Assembly: GCA_043820045.1 (NCBI GenBank)
Contig: JBDREF010000193.1
Span: 1-5,870 of the forward strand
Length of the DNA: 5,870 nucleotides
Origin: JBDREF01 sp043820045
Lineage (GTDB): Bacteria > Planctomycetota > Phycisphaerae > Sedimentisphaerales > Anaerobacaceae
Direction: 5' to 3'
Position numbers and translations under genes: made by a program
Shown: piece by piece, positions 1-5,537 of the stretch
Layout: the number at the start of each line of letters is the position of its first letter
How positions within the stretch are numbered: position 1 is the stretch's first letter
Notes under the pieces: generated by a model
Told to the model about the DNA's origin: nothing
What the model saw: the letters and a program-made list of their open reading frames with translations, nothing else
The model's database searches: none

Positions 1-990
1 CGGCCATTTGTTGACCGCTTTCTTGTCGCGTTTTATCAGGTCAATCAAGTCTTTTTCGACCAAATCCGGGGGCAATTTTACCGGAACATCCAGTTTTTGC
101 AGAATTCGCCGGATTCTGTCGAGCCTTTCGCCGTCGCCCAGGCCCATCTCGATTTCGATCAGGCCCGCGGCGATAATGCCTATCGCTACGGCCTCGCCGT
201 GCAGCAGCGCAAATCCGCTCGCAGCCTCGACCGCATGTCCGATAGTATGGCCGTAATTGAGAATCCTTCTCTGGTTCTGCTCGCGGGGGTCGGCCTCGAC
301 GACCTCGCCCTTTATTTTGCAGTTGAGATGAGCTATTTTCTCCAGCACCTCCGGCTGCCGATCAAGTACGGCGTCGAGATTGGCTTCGAGAAAAGCGAAA
401 TACTGCTCGTCGGCGATAATCGCATGTTTTACAGATTCGACCAGCCCGGCCCGAAACTGCCGCTCGTCCAGCGTTGTCAGTGTCGCAACGTCGATATAGA
501 CCGCCACCGGGTGCCAGAACGCGCCGAATGCGTTCTTACTAATACTGGAATCGACGCCGGTCTTGCCGCCGACCGCCGAATCGGCCTGGGCCACGGTAGT
601 CGTGGGTATCTGGAGGACGGGCACGCCTCTCTTGAATATCGCGGCCGCGAATCCGGCGATATCGCCGACCGTCCCGCCGCCAAGTGCGACGACGAGGGTG
701 TCTCTGCCTAAGTACGCCTTTTCCATAGTCTCGATGATTGATACGGCCGTATCGATATTCTTCGATGCCTCGCCGGCAGGGCTGATTACGAAGGTCGGAA
801 CGGTTCTCTCACCGAGGAGCTTGGCCAAATGGCCCGCCGAGACCAGGTTTTCATCGGTAACGACGAACTTGCTGTGCCGGTCAAAATCGGTCCTTATCCG
901 CGACCATACCGAGCCGAGAATATCCGCCCCGATTCTTATCGTATAACCGCCGCCCGGCGAAGCCGGAATTTTAACCTCATGCTCTATCAT
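1..990 (-). CDS. aroB: 3-dehydroquinate synthase, C-terminus cut by window edge
   Basis: Converts DAHP to 3-dehydroquinate, the second step of the shikimate pathway; cytoplasmic, using NAD+ and a divalent metal. The 330 residues visible read in phase to the edge; the family is about 350-370 long, so roughly 30 residues are missing. Visible family marks: the glycine-rich NAD-binding stretch ALGGGTVGDIAGF (102-114); IPTTTVAQADSAVGGKTGV (128-146); GLVESVKHAII (182-192) with the expected metal ligand Glu185; LNYGHTIGHAVE (244-255) with ligand His248; LLHGEAVAIGI (262-272) with ligand His264; and RDKKAVNKW near the end. All three metal ligands are present, so the enzyme should be active. The ATG at 988-990 is the only sensible start: no in-frame start lies just upstream and the homology begins at once. 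There is no clear Shine-Dalgarno; the nearest AGG is about 17 nt upstream. It is separated from the upstream gene on the same strand by a probable terminator. Confidence 0.97.
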   Translation of the reverse strand, partial: MIEHEVKIPASPGGGYTIRIGADILGSVWSRIRTDFDRHSKFVVTDENLVSAGHLAKLLGERTVPTFVISPAGEASKNIDTAVSIIETMEKAYLGRDTLVVALGGGTVGDIAGFAAAIFKRGVPVLQIPTTTVAQADSAVGGKTGVDSSISKNAFGAFWHPVAVYIDVATLTTLDERQFRAGLVESVKHAIIADEQYFAFLEANLDAVLDRQPEVLEKIAHLNCKIKGEVVEADPREQNQRRILNYGHTIGHAVEAASGFALLHGEAVAIGIIAAGLIEIEMGLGDGERLDRIRRILQKLDVPVKLPPDLVEKDLIDLIKRDKKAVNKWP

Positions 991-1060
991 ATACCAAAGC
1001 CAACAAACCTGCCGAAAATCCTTTATTCCGGCACCGGGAGAGCCGCCAATCACTCCTTAG

Positions 1061-1144
1061 CAGCGCCACCCGGAGCCTTGCCAATAACGCAAACCATGCA
1101 GTATAACCGATTTACGCAACCAACACAAGCCCCAAGACCGGCAA
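1061..1144 (-). repeat. Intergenic repeat copy A, upstream of aroB
   Basis: Matches 5118-5202 in the same orientation. By hand alignment about 66 of 84 positions agree, with a single one-base indel. The best-conserved parts, read on the minus strand, are TTGCCGGTCTTGG, TTATACTGCA and GGTTTRCGTTAT. Within it 1108-1117 and 1087-1096 can form a 10-bp stem with an 11-nt loop GTTATACTGCA. Four pairs are G-U, which pair only in a minus-strand RNA. It starts about 70 nt upstream of aroB, so it would lie in the aroB leader or contain its promoter. Function unknown. Confidence 0.65.
1100..1128 (-). promoter_or_regulatory. Candidate aroB promoter inside repeat copy A
   Basis: On the minus strand, TTGTGT (1128-1123), a 17-nt spacer and TATACT (1105-1100) resemble a sigma-70 promoter and would give a leader of about 100 nt before aroB. 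The -10 match is good and the -35 is fair. Against it, the -10 is also the loop of a hairpin shared with copy B. Copy B has one extra base in this spacer and a different -35, so the conservation may have nothing to do with promoter function. Confidence 0.3.
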
Positions 1145-1306
1145 TTTTAACTCGACTCTCAAGCGACCGAGGATGACATTTTGTTGCCCTTGCTTAGAGA
1201 GCGGCAGGGGGGGAAAGCCGGGGCAAACCTGAGATAATCGGTGAGATTGGCCGTGCCGCGCGTGCCAAGAAGGCTAAAACCAGAATGCCTGCCTTTTGCC
1301 TTCCAT

Positions 1307-1349
1307 AAAAGCAACCGGGGCCTGCACTAAATCAGTCAGTGCAGGCCCC
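1307..1349 (-). terminator. Probable terminator of the secreted-protein gene
   Basis: A perfect 12-bp inverted repeat, GGGGCCTGCACT (1317-1328) and AGTGCAGGCCCC (1338-1349), with a 9-nt loop; one more C-G pair (1316/1350) extends it. It lies about 70 nt past the TAG stop of the minus-strand gene. In the minus-strand RNA it is followed by GGUUGCUUUUA, so the U-run is short and starts 6 nt after the stem. The plus-strand side has no U-run. The strong stem and its position make termination likely, but the weak U-tract leaves some doubt. Confidence 0.6.
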
Positions 1350-1419
1350 GAACTTAATTCATCCTTACTTTCCTACCCGCAAGCCAATTGGCTGCAGGCA
1401 GAACTACAGACTCTGAAGG

Positions 1420-4400
1420 CTATGGCCCAACCTTCCACAGTTCCAGGATCACGATGTCCCCGCCGTTGGCATCTCTCGAACCACCGGGGCCGTCGTTGGA
1501 ATTGCCCTGAAGCTGGTGAATGCGGATGTAGCCCTGGGTGACCTCGAGTATCGGACTGTTTGCACCGGCATCCGTCGGCCTGCCGTTCTCATCCATATCT
1601 ACGAACACCGGACTCGGTGCAACTCCGTCTCCTGGAGGCGGGATTTTACCATCGAATCCAACGCGAGCGAAGACTGCGTCACCGGCCTCGTCTCCTGCTA
1701 TTTCGCCAATGTCGTACTGGGATTGATCGTGGTTGTGAACCAGAACGGCATAATTCGAACCGATGTTTGCAGGAGGTCCCGATCCGCCGTCTTCGGCTAT
1801 TATGCGATGAGCGTGGCCGTTGTCTGCCTCGCCAAAAGCTCCAACAAAGCGATAGAAACCGTTGGGAACATCGACGCGGAAGATGAGTCCTTCCGGATTG
1901 GGCGATGGCGTATCCATATCGCCCATAGTAGCAGCACTTACTTCGTTGGTGAAGCTCTTGGCTCCTATGAAGGAATCGTAAAGCTCTTCAGGACACTCGT
2001 CCGGAAACTCGTTTCTGTTGTTGGGCGAGTCATCGAAAGGACCAAACACTCCATACCCGGCCCTGTCGCCGAACGGCGAGTCAGTCGGATATATCACTTC
2101 GTAGCCAAATCCTCTGGCCGGGTCGTACTGCACCGACTGCACGCTTTCGTGGAGCACCATCGTGTAGTTAACGCTTGGATCGTTGTAGGTAGCACAATCG
2201 AGAGCCCGTGACCCAAAAGCATACGCCGCCGCCAGTTGGGCTTGCGGCTCAGGTTCGACGACTCTGATTTCGGTGATGCTGATCGAGCCGACACCACCGG
2301 GCAGTCCGTTACCTACGCCAATTGACAGCTTTGCGGCTGCGGTCGCATCAACGCCGGCGAATTCGCCCAGCGGGATCCTCCACTTCTTCCACGTATCAAT
2401 CTGTGTGGCCGCAGGATCCGGGTGAACCACCATGGCGGATGCACCGGTACTATCTTCCAGCACCGCATAAATCGCCTCGGCGGAGTTGCCGCTGGTTGAG
2501 GCTACATCCTGAGACAGGAAATCGCCGCTGACGCTGCCTTCAATACTGACGTTGTCGAATGTGAACGTGCGTACCTCACCGGCTGCGTGCGACGTAACGG
2601 CAAGACCGACCAATACGGGGTCTGTCATCACCGTCTCACGGGCATCACCCAACTGCGTCCATGTGGCACCGTCGGGGGAAATAGAGCCGGAGAAATTGTT
2701 TCCGACACGCTCCAGCTTCACCCAGTACGGAGGTGCTACAACCGTTCCGCTATCGCTGTTTACCGACGCGCTGTCGGCGGTAGGCCGTCCCTGGAAGCTC
2801 GCACCATTGCCGCCACCACCGGTGATGGGCATATAAGCGTGGGTCGAACCGGCTGCAATGCTCTGACGAATCATTACGCCGCCCTTGGCCCAGGTGTTTG
2901 AGCCGGTGCCGTTGCTGACTACACGGGCTACTATCGTAGCATCGCCGGTCAGTTCTCTGTAAACGTAATGGAACTGGTCGGCAGTGCCCCAGACGTCTGC
3001 TCCGGAACCGGCAATTTCATAGGTCCCGGTCGCTTCGTCGATATTGAGATTGTCCGGTTGACCCTTGAATTGCAGTGACAGCTCGGATACGAGTCCGCCG
3101 TAGGTCAGATCCGCCGGTGCACTGAAGGCTGTCTCGGAAACGTAAGGCTCAGCCGTGTTATCATAATCCAGGGTTGTCTGCCCGTTGTCGATGATCACGT
3201 AATTAGCCGTGGAGAATTTCCAGACCGGACCCATTACCGTCCCGGTGGGTGTGAACTCATCGACTCTCCAGTAGTAGGTCGTAAACAGATTCAGCGGACC
3301 GGGGTCGTACGAAGCCTGCATGAGCTTGCCCTTGAAGGTGCTCATGTCGGCGGATGCGACGGCCGCTTCATCTGTCCCGAAGTACAGATCGTGCATGACG
3401 ACGACTTTGCCGGGCGTCCAACTGAGTGTTACCGGAGGCTCTAAACCCGCTGTACCGTCGGCCGGTACCGGGAAATGGGCTTCCAGAGGCATGGTCGTAA
3501 AACTCCAGACGTCGCCTGTGATTACATTTCCATCGGCTTCGACCTCATCCACTCTCCAATAGTAGGTCGTTCCAGGATCGAAAATCATGGCGATGAGTGT
3601 CAGCTCGGTTTCGGCAATCAGGTCTGCATCGTCGATGGTCTCGTCCTTGCTCAGATAGACTTTGTGCGAAACGGCCGTGGGACCGGCTGTCCACTCCAGC
3701 GAGCCGGGGTCGGTATCGACGGCGCCGTCAGCCGGTACGGGCTGATAAGCCTCCAGCAGACCGATCATGATCCGAATCTCGTCATTCGCCAATTGCCGGT
3801 CATATATACGCACGTCGTCAATCATACCGAGAAGGAACCGGTCGATATGAGAGGATCGCACACCGATACCGACATCGGCATCTTCCGTCAGGTTCCAGAT
3901 ATTCTGCGCGTTGACCGTGTCGGCCCCCTCCGTGTCCATCACGCCGTCCACGTAGAGCTGGGTCCCCGGAGGATTCATGTCAGAGGCCTCAGCCACGGCC
4001 ATGGCAACATGACGCCATTCATCGTCATTGACGATGGCGGCGCCTCTGAACCGGCCGTTACCGTGCTCGGCGCGCAGCCGGCCACCGTCAATACGGAAAT
4101 TCTGGTATTGTCCGCCTACGCCGGTGCCATCGCTGCTGCCCCAGTTCACCAGTGAACCGTTGCCGGTCGTCTTAATCCAGCAGGTGACGGTGAACGGCTT
4201 CTGGAAAGGATTGCCGGGATCCGTGCGGTCGGCGTTGATGCCTTTGTAGCCGGCGATAGTGACGTAATCACCATCTCCGTCGAGCGACAGGGCGCCACCG
4301 AGTATCCCGTCATCGACAAGCAGCGCTTCGCCCACCAGCGTGCCATCCCGTCCGTTACCTGACGAGTCGCTGGTATCGCCGTCGAATTTCCACCAGCCGA

Positions 4401-4494
4401 CAAGGTTCGGATCGTCCTCCAAACCGGCGGTGCTGGCGCCGGCCATAGCCAGCACCAAAACAATAGATGTCAATAACAGTAGTTTCTTGCACAT
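1420..4494 (-). CDS. Secreted multidomain LamG / Fn3-like / carbohydrate-binding-like protein
   Basis: 1024 residues; exported and presumably cell-surface or extracellular, likely binding carbohydrate. No catalytic domain is recognised, so an enzymatic role is not supported. Order: signal peptide 1-23 (MCKK, hydrophobic core LLLLTSIVLVLAMAGA, STA cleavage site); LamG-like beta-sandwich about 31-245, opening with LVGWWKFDGD and closing with the signature GMIDDVRIYDRQLANDEI; two Fn3-like repeats at 248-335 and 338-430, both with TTYYWRVDE and ending VWSFTT / VWKFST; a beta-rich module about 434-485 that seems to resume at 656-746 (IYAVLEDSTG, TWKKWRIPL, ITEIRVVEP); between them a DUF1349-like domain about 490-655 (VWGTADQFHYVY, WAKGGVMIR, SPDGATWTQLG, FDNVSI); and a C-terminal malectin/galactose-binding-like region about 755-1024 (RGFGYEV, YDSFIG, FRVDVPNGFYRF, ending DIVILELWKV). 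No PEP-CTERM, dockerin or LPXTG anchor. The start is set by AAAGGAGGA (4500-4508) 5 nt before ATG. Domain names are from memory of the families; the gene call itself is firm. Confidence 0.93.
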   Translation of the reverse strand: MCKKLLLLTSIVLVLAMAGASTAGLEDDPNLVGWWKFDGDTSDSSGNGRDGTLVGEALLVDDGILGGALSLDGDGDYVTIAGYKGINADRTDPGNPFQKPFTVTCWIKTTGNGSLVNWGSSDGTGVGGQYQNFRIDGGRLRAEHGNGRFRGAAIVNDDEWRHVAMAVAEASDMNPPGTQLYVDGVMDTEGADTVNAQNIWNLTEDADVGIGVRSSHIDRFLLGMIDDVRIYDRQLANDEIRIMIGLLEAYQPVPADGAVDTDPGSLEWTAGPTAVSHKVYLSKDETIDDADLIAETELTLIAMIFDPGTTYYWRVDEVEADGNVITGDVWSFTTMPLEAHFPVPADGTAGLEPPVTLSWTPGKVVVMHDLYFGTDEAAVASADMSTFKGKLMQASYDPGPLNLFTTYYWRVDEFTPTGTVMGPVWKFSTANYVIIDNGQTTLDYDNTAEPYVSETAFSAPADLTYGGLVSELSLQFKGQPDNLNIDEATGTYEIAGSGADVWGTADQFHYVYRELTGDATIVARVVSNGTGSNTWAKGGVMIRQSIAAGSTHAYMPITGGGGNGASFQGRPTADSASVNSDSGTVVAPPYWVKLERVGNNFSGSISPDGATWTQLGDARETVMTDPVLVGLAVTSHAAGEVRTFTFDNVSIEGSVSGDFLSQDVASTSGNSAEAIYAVLEDSTGASAMVVHPDPAATQIDTWKKWRIPLGEFAGVDATAAAKLSIGVGNGLPGGVGSISITEIRVVEPEPQAQLAAAYAFGSRALDCATYNDPSVNYTMVLHESVQSVQYDPARGFGYEVIYPTDSPFGDRAGYGVFGPFDDSPNNRNEFPDECPEELYDSFIGAKSFTNEVSAATMGDMDTPSPNPEGLIFRVDVPNGFYRFVGAFGEADNGHAHRIIAEDGGSGPPANIGSNYAVLVHNHDQSQYDIGEIAGDEAGDAVFARVGFDGKIPPPGDGVAPSPVFVDMDENGRPTDAGANSPILEVTQGYIRIHQLQGNSNDGPGGSRDANGGDIVILELWKVGP
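3205..3753 (-). repeat. Tandem Fn3-like repeats inside the secreted-protein gene
   Basis: Two Fn3-like modules, residues 248-335 and 338-430, offset by 96 residues (288 nt) at the TTYYWRVDE motif. At DNA level most of the pair has diverged, but 3544-3570 and 3256-3282 still agree at 25 of 27 bases, and the linker around VPADG is also alike. This is an internal duplication in which the core strand has stayed nearly unchanged. Confidence 0.8.
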
Positions 4495-4522
4495 AACAGT
4501 CCTCCTTTGTAGAACTTATGAC

Positions 4523-4561
4523 AAAAAAAACAGAATATCGCTCCGGCCACGAGCCGCAGCG
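4523..4561 (-). promoter_or_regulatory. Leader hairpin plus U8 run before the secreted-protein gene
   Basis: On the minus strand CGCTGCGGC (4561-4553) pairs with GCCGGAGCG (4547-4539), one G-G mismatch and a 5-nt loop, followed by 8 nt and then U8 (4530-4523). The gap before the U-run makes it a poor classical terminator. It could still pause or attenuate transcription, or space the ribosome binding site just downstream. Role unknown. Confidence 0.4.
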
Positions 4562-4865
4562 CTTATGATCGTTACATACGACGGTCAGCCCTTCTCCGGT
4601 ACGGGCTTGCCTGCCGCAAACTACTTTCGGACAAAAAACAGAGACTCTTTGCTCGATTTTATGCTTATTCTGTAAGGAACTTTATTGCAGGGCTTACCTT
4701 GTGCCATGTCTTCACGAAAAGCTTATTTGAGTAACAAGCTAACAGATATGAAAAATCATCGCCAGTTATGTACACACTTCACCTGCCACACATTAAGTGG
4801 TTGCTCAAAACCGTACATAAGCAAAACGCCGTAGTGCCCCCCTCCATGGAGACATTCTACCCATT

Positions 4866-4895
4866 AAAATACCAAAATGCCCTAAGGCCTGTCAA
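4866..4895 (-). promoter_or_regulatory. Promoter of the secreted-protein gene
   Basis: On the minus strand a perfect -35 TTGACA (4895-4890), an 18-nt spacer and TATTTT (4871-4866) as -10. Transcription would begin near 4859, giving a leader of about 365 nt before the ATG at 4494. It is the best sigma-70-like promoter in this interval. Confidence 0.65.
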
Positions 4896-5117
4896 GAAAA
4901 ACCTGCCAAATAGCTCATTATTACCACCTTGCCGGATTGACGCCCATGCGGCCTATTGTGGCAAATATACATTTTTCAGGACTAAAAAGTCCGATCCGGA
5001 GAGAGGATTCAAGAAAATACAGCACCTGGATAAATCGCAGCCGTTGCCAATCCTATGTTCTTTATTCATTTTCTGGGCCGCGCGATACGAACATCGGCAT
5101 CTCAGCCTGCCTCGCAC

Positions 5118-5202
5118 CATCGCAGGCCGGACCCATGCCTATAACGTAAACCGTGCAGTATAAGCCAACTTACACAGCCGAAATAATCGCCAAGACCGGC
5201 AA
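5118..5202 (-). repeat. Intergenic repeat copy B, overlapping the end of the small ORF
   Basis: Second copy of the element at 1061-1144, same orientation, with one extra base. Its equivalent stem is 5166-5175 with 5144-5153 around a 12-nt loop GCTTATACTGCA. Compared with copy A the stem differs at five bases, and every change keeps a Watson-Crick or G-U pair on the minus strand. It covers the last third of the 57-codon ORF and its stop codon. Just upstream on the minus strand, 5198-5215 can form a further hairpin (GGCAGG/CTTGCC) that has no evident counterpart in copy A. Confidence 0.65.
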
Positions 5203-5312
5203 GATTTATCCTGCCTTGGCTCTCTGAATTCCACCGTATGAAAGAAAAGCAGCCACAGCACCGGATTCAAAAGGAACAGCCACTCGCCGCTAATCGCATA
5301 CCATAGTGCCAT
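5139..5312 (-). CDS. Possible small membrane protein, 57 residues
   Basis: Not recognised as any known family. The frame begins MALWYAISGEWLFLLNPVL and ends at a TAG. It is preceded by a good Shine-Dalgarno, GGAGGGA (5323-5317), 4 nt before the ATG; that and its position after a candidate promoter and attenuator are the reasons for calling it. Residues about 11-26 (WLFLLNPVLWLLFFHT) are hydrophobic enough for one membrane segment. The rest is basic (R30, R33, K36, R39, R42, R45, K48, R54), suggesting an N-out/C-in small membrane peptide by the positive-inside rule. The C-terminal third coincides with repeat copy B. Relative to copy A, a one-base indel shifts the frame, so the end of the protein is not conserved between the copies. 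It may be a real small gene, a leader peptide, or a chance frame in a noncoding RNA. No codon statistics were computed. Confidence 0.4.
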   Translation of the reverse strand: MALWYAISGEWLFLLNPVLWLLFFHTVEFREPRQDKSCRSWRLFRLCKLAYTARFTL

Positions 5313-5355
5313 ACGTTCCCTCCGTTAGAATCGTACTAATCAACATGGGTGCCGG

Positions 5356-5425
5356 AAAAATGGTGGGGCAATACCGTAAGTCCCCACTGGATGCCTTACG
5401 GTAGCATCCCCAAGGGAGCCCCACC
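5356..5425 (-). promoter_or_regulatory. Candidate attenuator / RNA switch with competing hairpins
   Basis: Read as minus-strand RNA the segments are: a GGUGGGGC (5425-5418), d GGAUGC (5409-5404), b UACCGUAAG (5403-5395), d' GCAUCC (5394-5389), c GUGGGG (5387-5382), b' CUUACGGUA (5380-5372), a' GCCCCACC (5369-5362), then AUUUUUCC. One fold has hairpin d/d' with the 9-nt loop b, next to hairpin c/CCCCAC (5368-5363) with b' in its loop and the U5 tract straight after, i.e. a terminator; the two loops are fully complementary. The other fold has a/a' (8 bp) enclosing b/b' (9 bp), which removes both hairpins. Mutually exclusive folds of this kind are the mark of attenuators and riboswitches. The element lies 44 nt before the small ORF's ribosome-binding-site start-codon region and downstream of a minus-strand promoter candidate. 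No known riboswitch class is recognised. Confidence 0.55.
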
Positions 5426-5449
5426 CGCGCGTTGATATCCCTAACTTAT

Positions 5450-5478
5450 AGGATAGCCTGCGGGATTCTTTTTGTCAC
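5450..5478 (-). promoter_or_regulatory. Candidate promoter for the switch and small ORF
   Basis: On the minus strand GTGACA (5478-5473), a 17-nt spacer and TATCCT (5455-5450). The -35 differs from consensus at one base and the -10 at two. The start would be near 5443, some 18 nt before the first arm of the attenuator. It lies back to back with the aroD promoter. Confidence 0.4.
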
Positions 5479-5501
5479 GAAGTTCCCTCGGGTTTTTGCC
5501 C

Positions 5502-5530
5502 TTGCCATGGGTGGCCGGGGTTGCTATAAA
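5502..5530 (+). promoter_or_regulatory. aroD promoter giving a leaderless transcript
   Basis: TTGCCA (5502-5507), an exact 17-nt spacer, and TATAAA (5525-5530); each hexamer differs from consensus at one base. The -10 ends 7 nt before the aroD ATG, so the first transcribed base should be at or next to the A of the start codon. No Shine-Dalgarno lies upstream of that ATG, which fits leaderless initiation. Confidence 0.6.
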
Positions 5531-5537
5531 TTTCGGC

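Larger units (their letters stand above)
991..1419. other. Intergenic region between aroB and the secreted-protein gene
   Basis: 429 nt with no supportable gene. Read on the minus strand it holds the hairpin at 1317-1349, then about 170 nt in which I see nothing except a C-rich run near 1207-1213, then repeat copy A (1061-1144) and the aroB leader. In the leader, 1011-1017 and 1026-1032 can form a 7-bp stem (GCCGGAA/TTTCGGC with one G-U), leaving an AAAGGA in the loop. That AAAGGA is too far from the aroB start to be its ribosome binding site. Forward ORFs across this stretch have no ribosome binding site or recognisable product. Confidence 0.7.
4495..5138. other. Long leader and upstream region of the secreted-protein gene
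   Basis: 644 nt without a supportable gene. On the minus strand, from right to left: the 5' part of repeat copy B ends at 5118; 4900-5117 shows nothing clear; a strong promoter lies at 4866-4895; then a leader of about 365 nt. The leader holds an AGCCC/GGGCT inverted repeat near 4588-4608, a U6 run (4633-4638), a 9-bp hairpin (4539-4561) with a U8 run (4523-4530), and the ribosome binding site at 4500-4508. A plus-strand open frame at 4768-5163 crosses this stretch but has no ribosome binding site or recognisable product. Confidence 0.65.

Noticed and set aside
97..711. Forward-strand open frame of about 200 codons
   Set aside because: It is antisense to aroB, whose reading is unmistakable, and its translation has no recognisable motif or ribosome binding site.
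1062..1144. Conserved peptide frame in the repeats (minus strand, ILHGLRY followed by GSG in both copies)
   Set aside because: Several differences are synonymous, but the matching frame in copy A follows a stop with no start codon, and the copies are out of frame with each other across the loop indel. A structured RNA explains the pattern better.
3475..4155. Forward-strand open frame of 226 codons (and 1516-2211, 231 codons)
   Set aside because: Both are shadows of the minus-strand secreted-protein gene in GC-rich coding DNA, with no ribosome binding site and no coherent domain.
4780..4851. Short minus-strand leader peptide (about 22 codons, starting MEGGTTAF) just after the LamG promoter
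   Set aside because: There is no ribosome binding site and the frame is short; it also overlaps a chance palindrome CTCCATGGAG at 4842-4851.
4768..5163. Forward-strand open frame of 131 codons in the intergenic region
   Set aside because: It has no Shine-Dalgarno and no recognisable composition or motif, runs antisense across the promoter at 4866-4895, and ends inside repeat copy B.
1061..5202. Repeat pair as direct ends of a transposon carrying the secreted-protein gene
   Set aside because: The copies are only about 79% alike, are not terminal inverted repeats, show no target-site duplication, and no transposase or recombinase lies between them.
5356..5425. Mini-ykkC (guanidine-II) riboswitch, suggested by two hairpins and an ACGG in a loop
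   Set aside because: The loops are 9 and 13 nt rather than ACGR tetraloops, and the downstream frame does not resemble an SMR-type exporter.
5324..5450. Integron attC-like site formed by GTTAGAA and CCCTAAC around the hairpins
   Set aside because: The core sites do not match the full GTTRRRY/RYYYAAC pattern, and no integrase or cassette array is visible.
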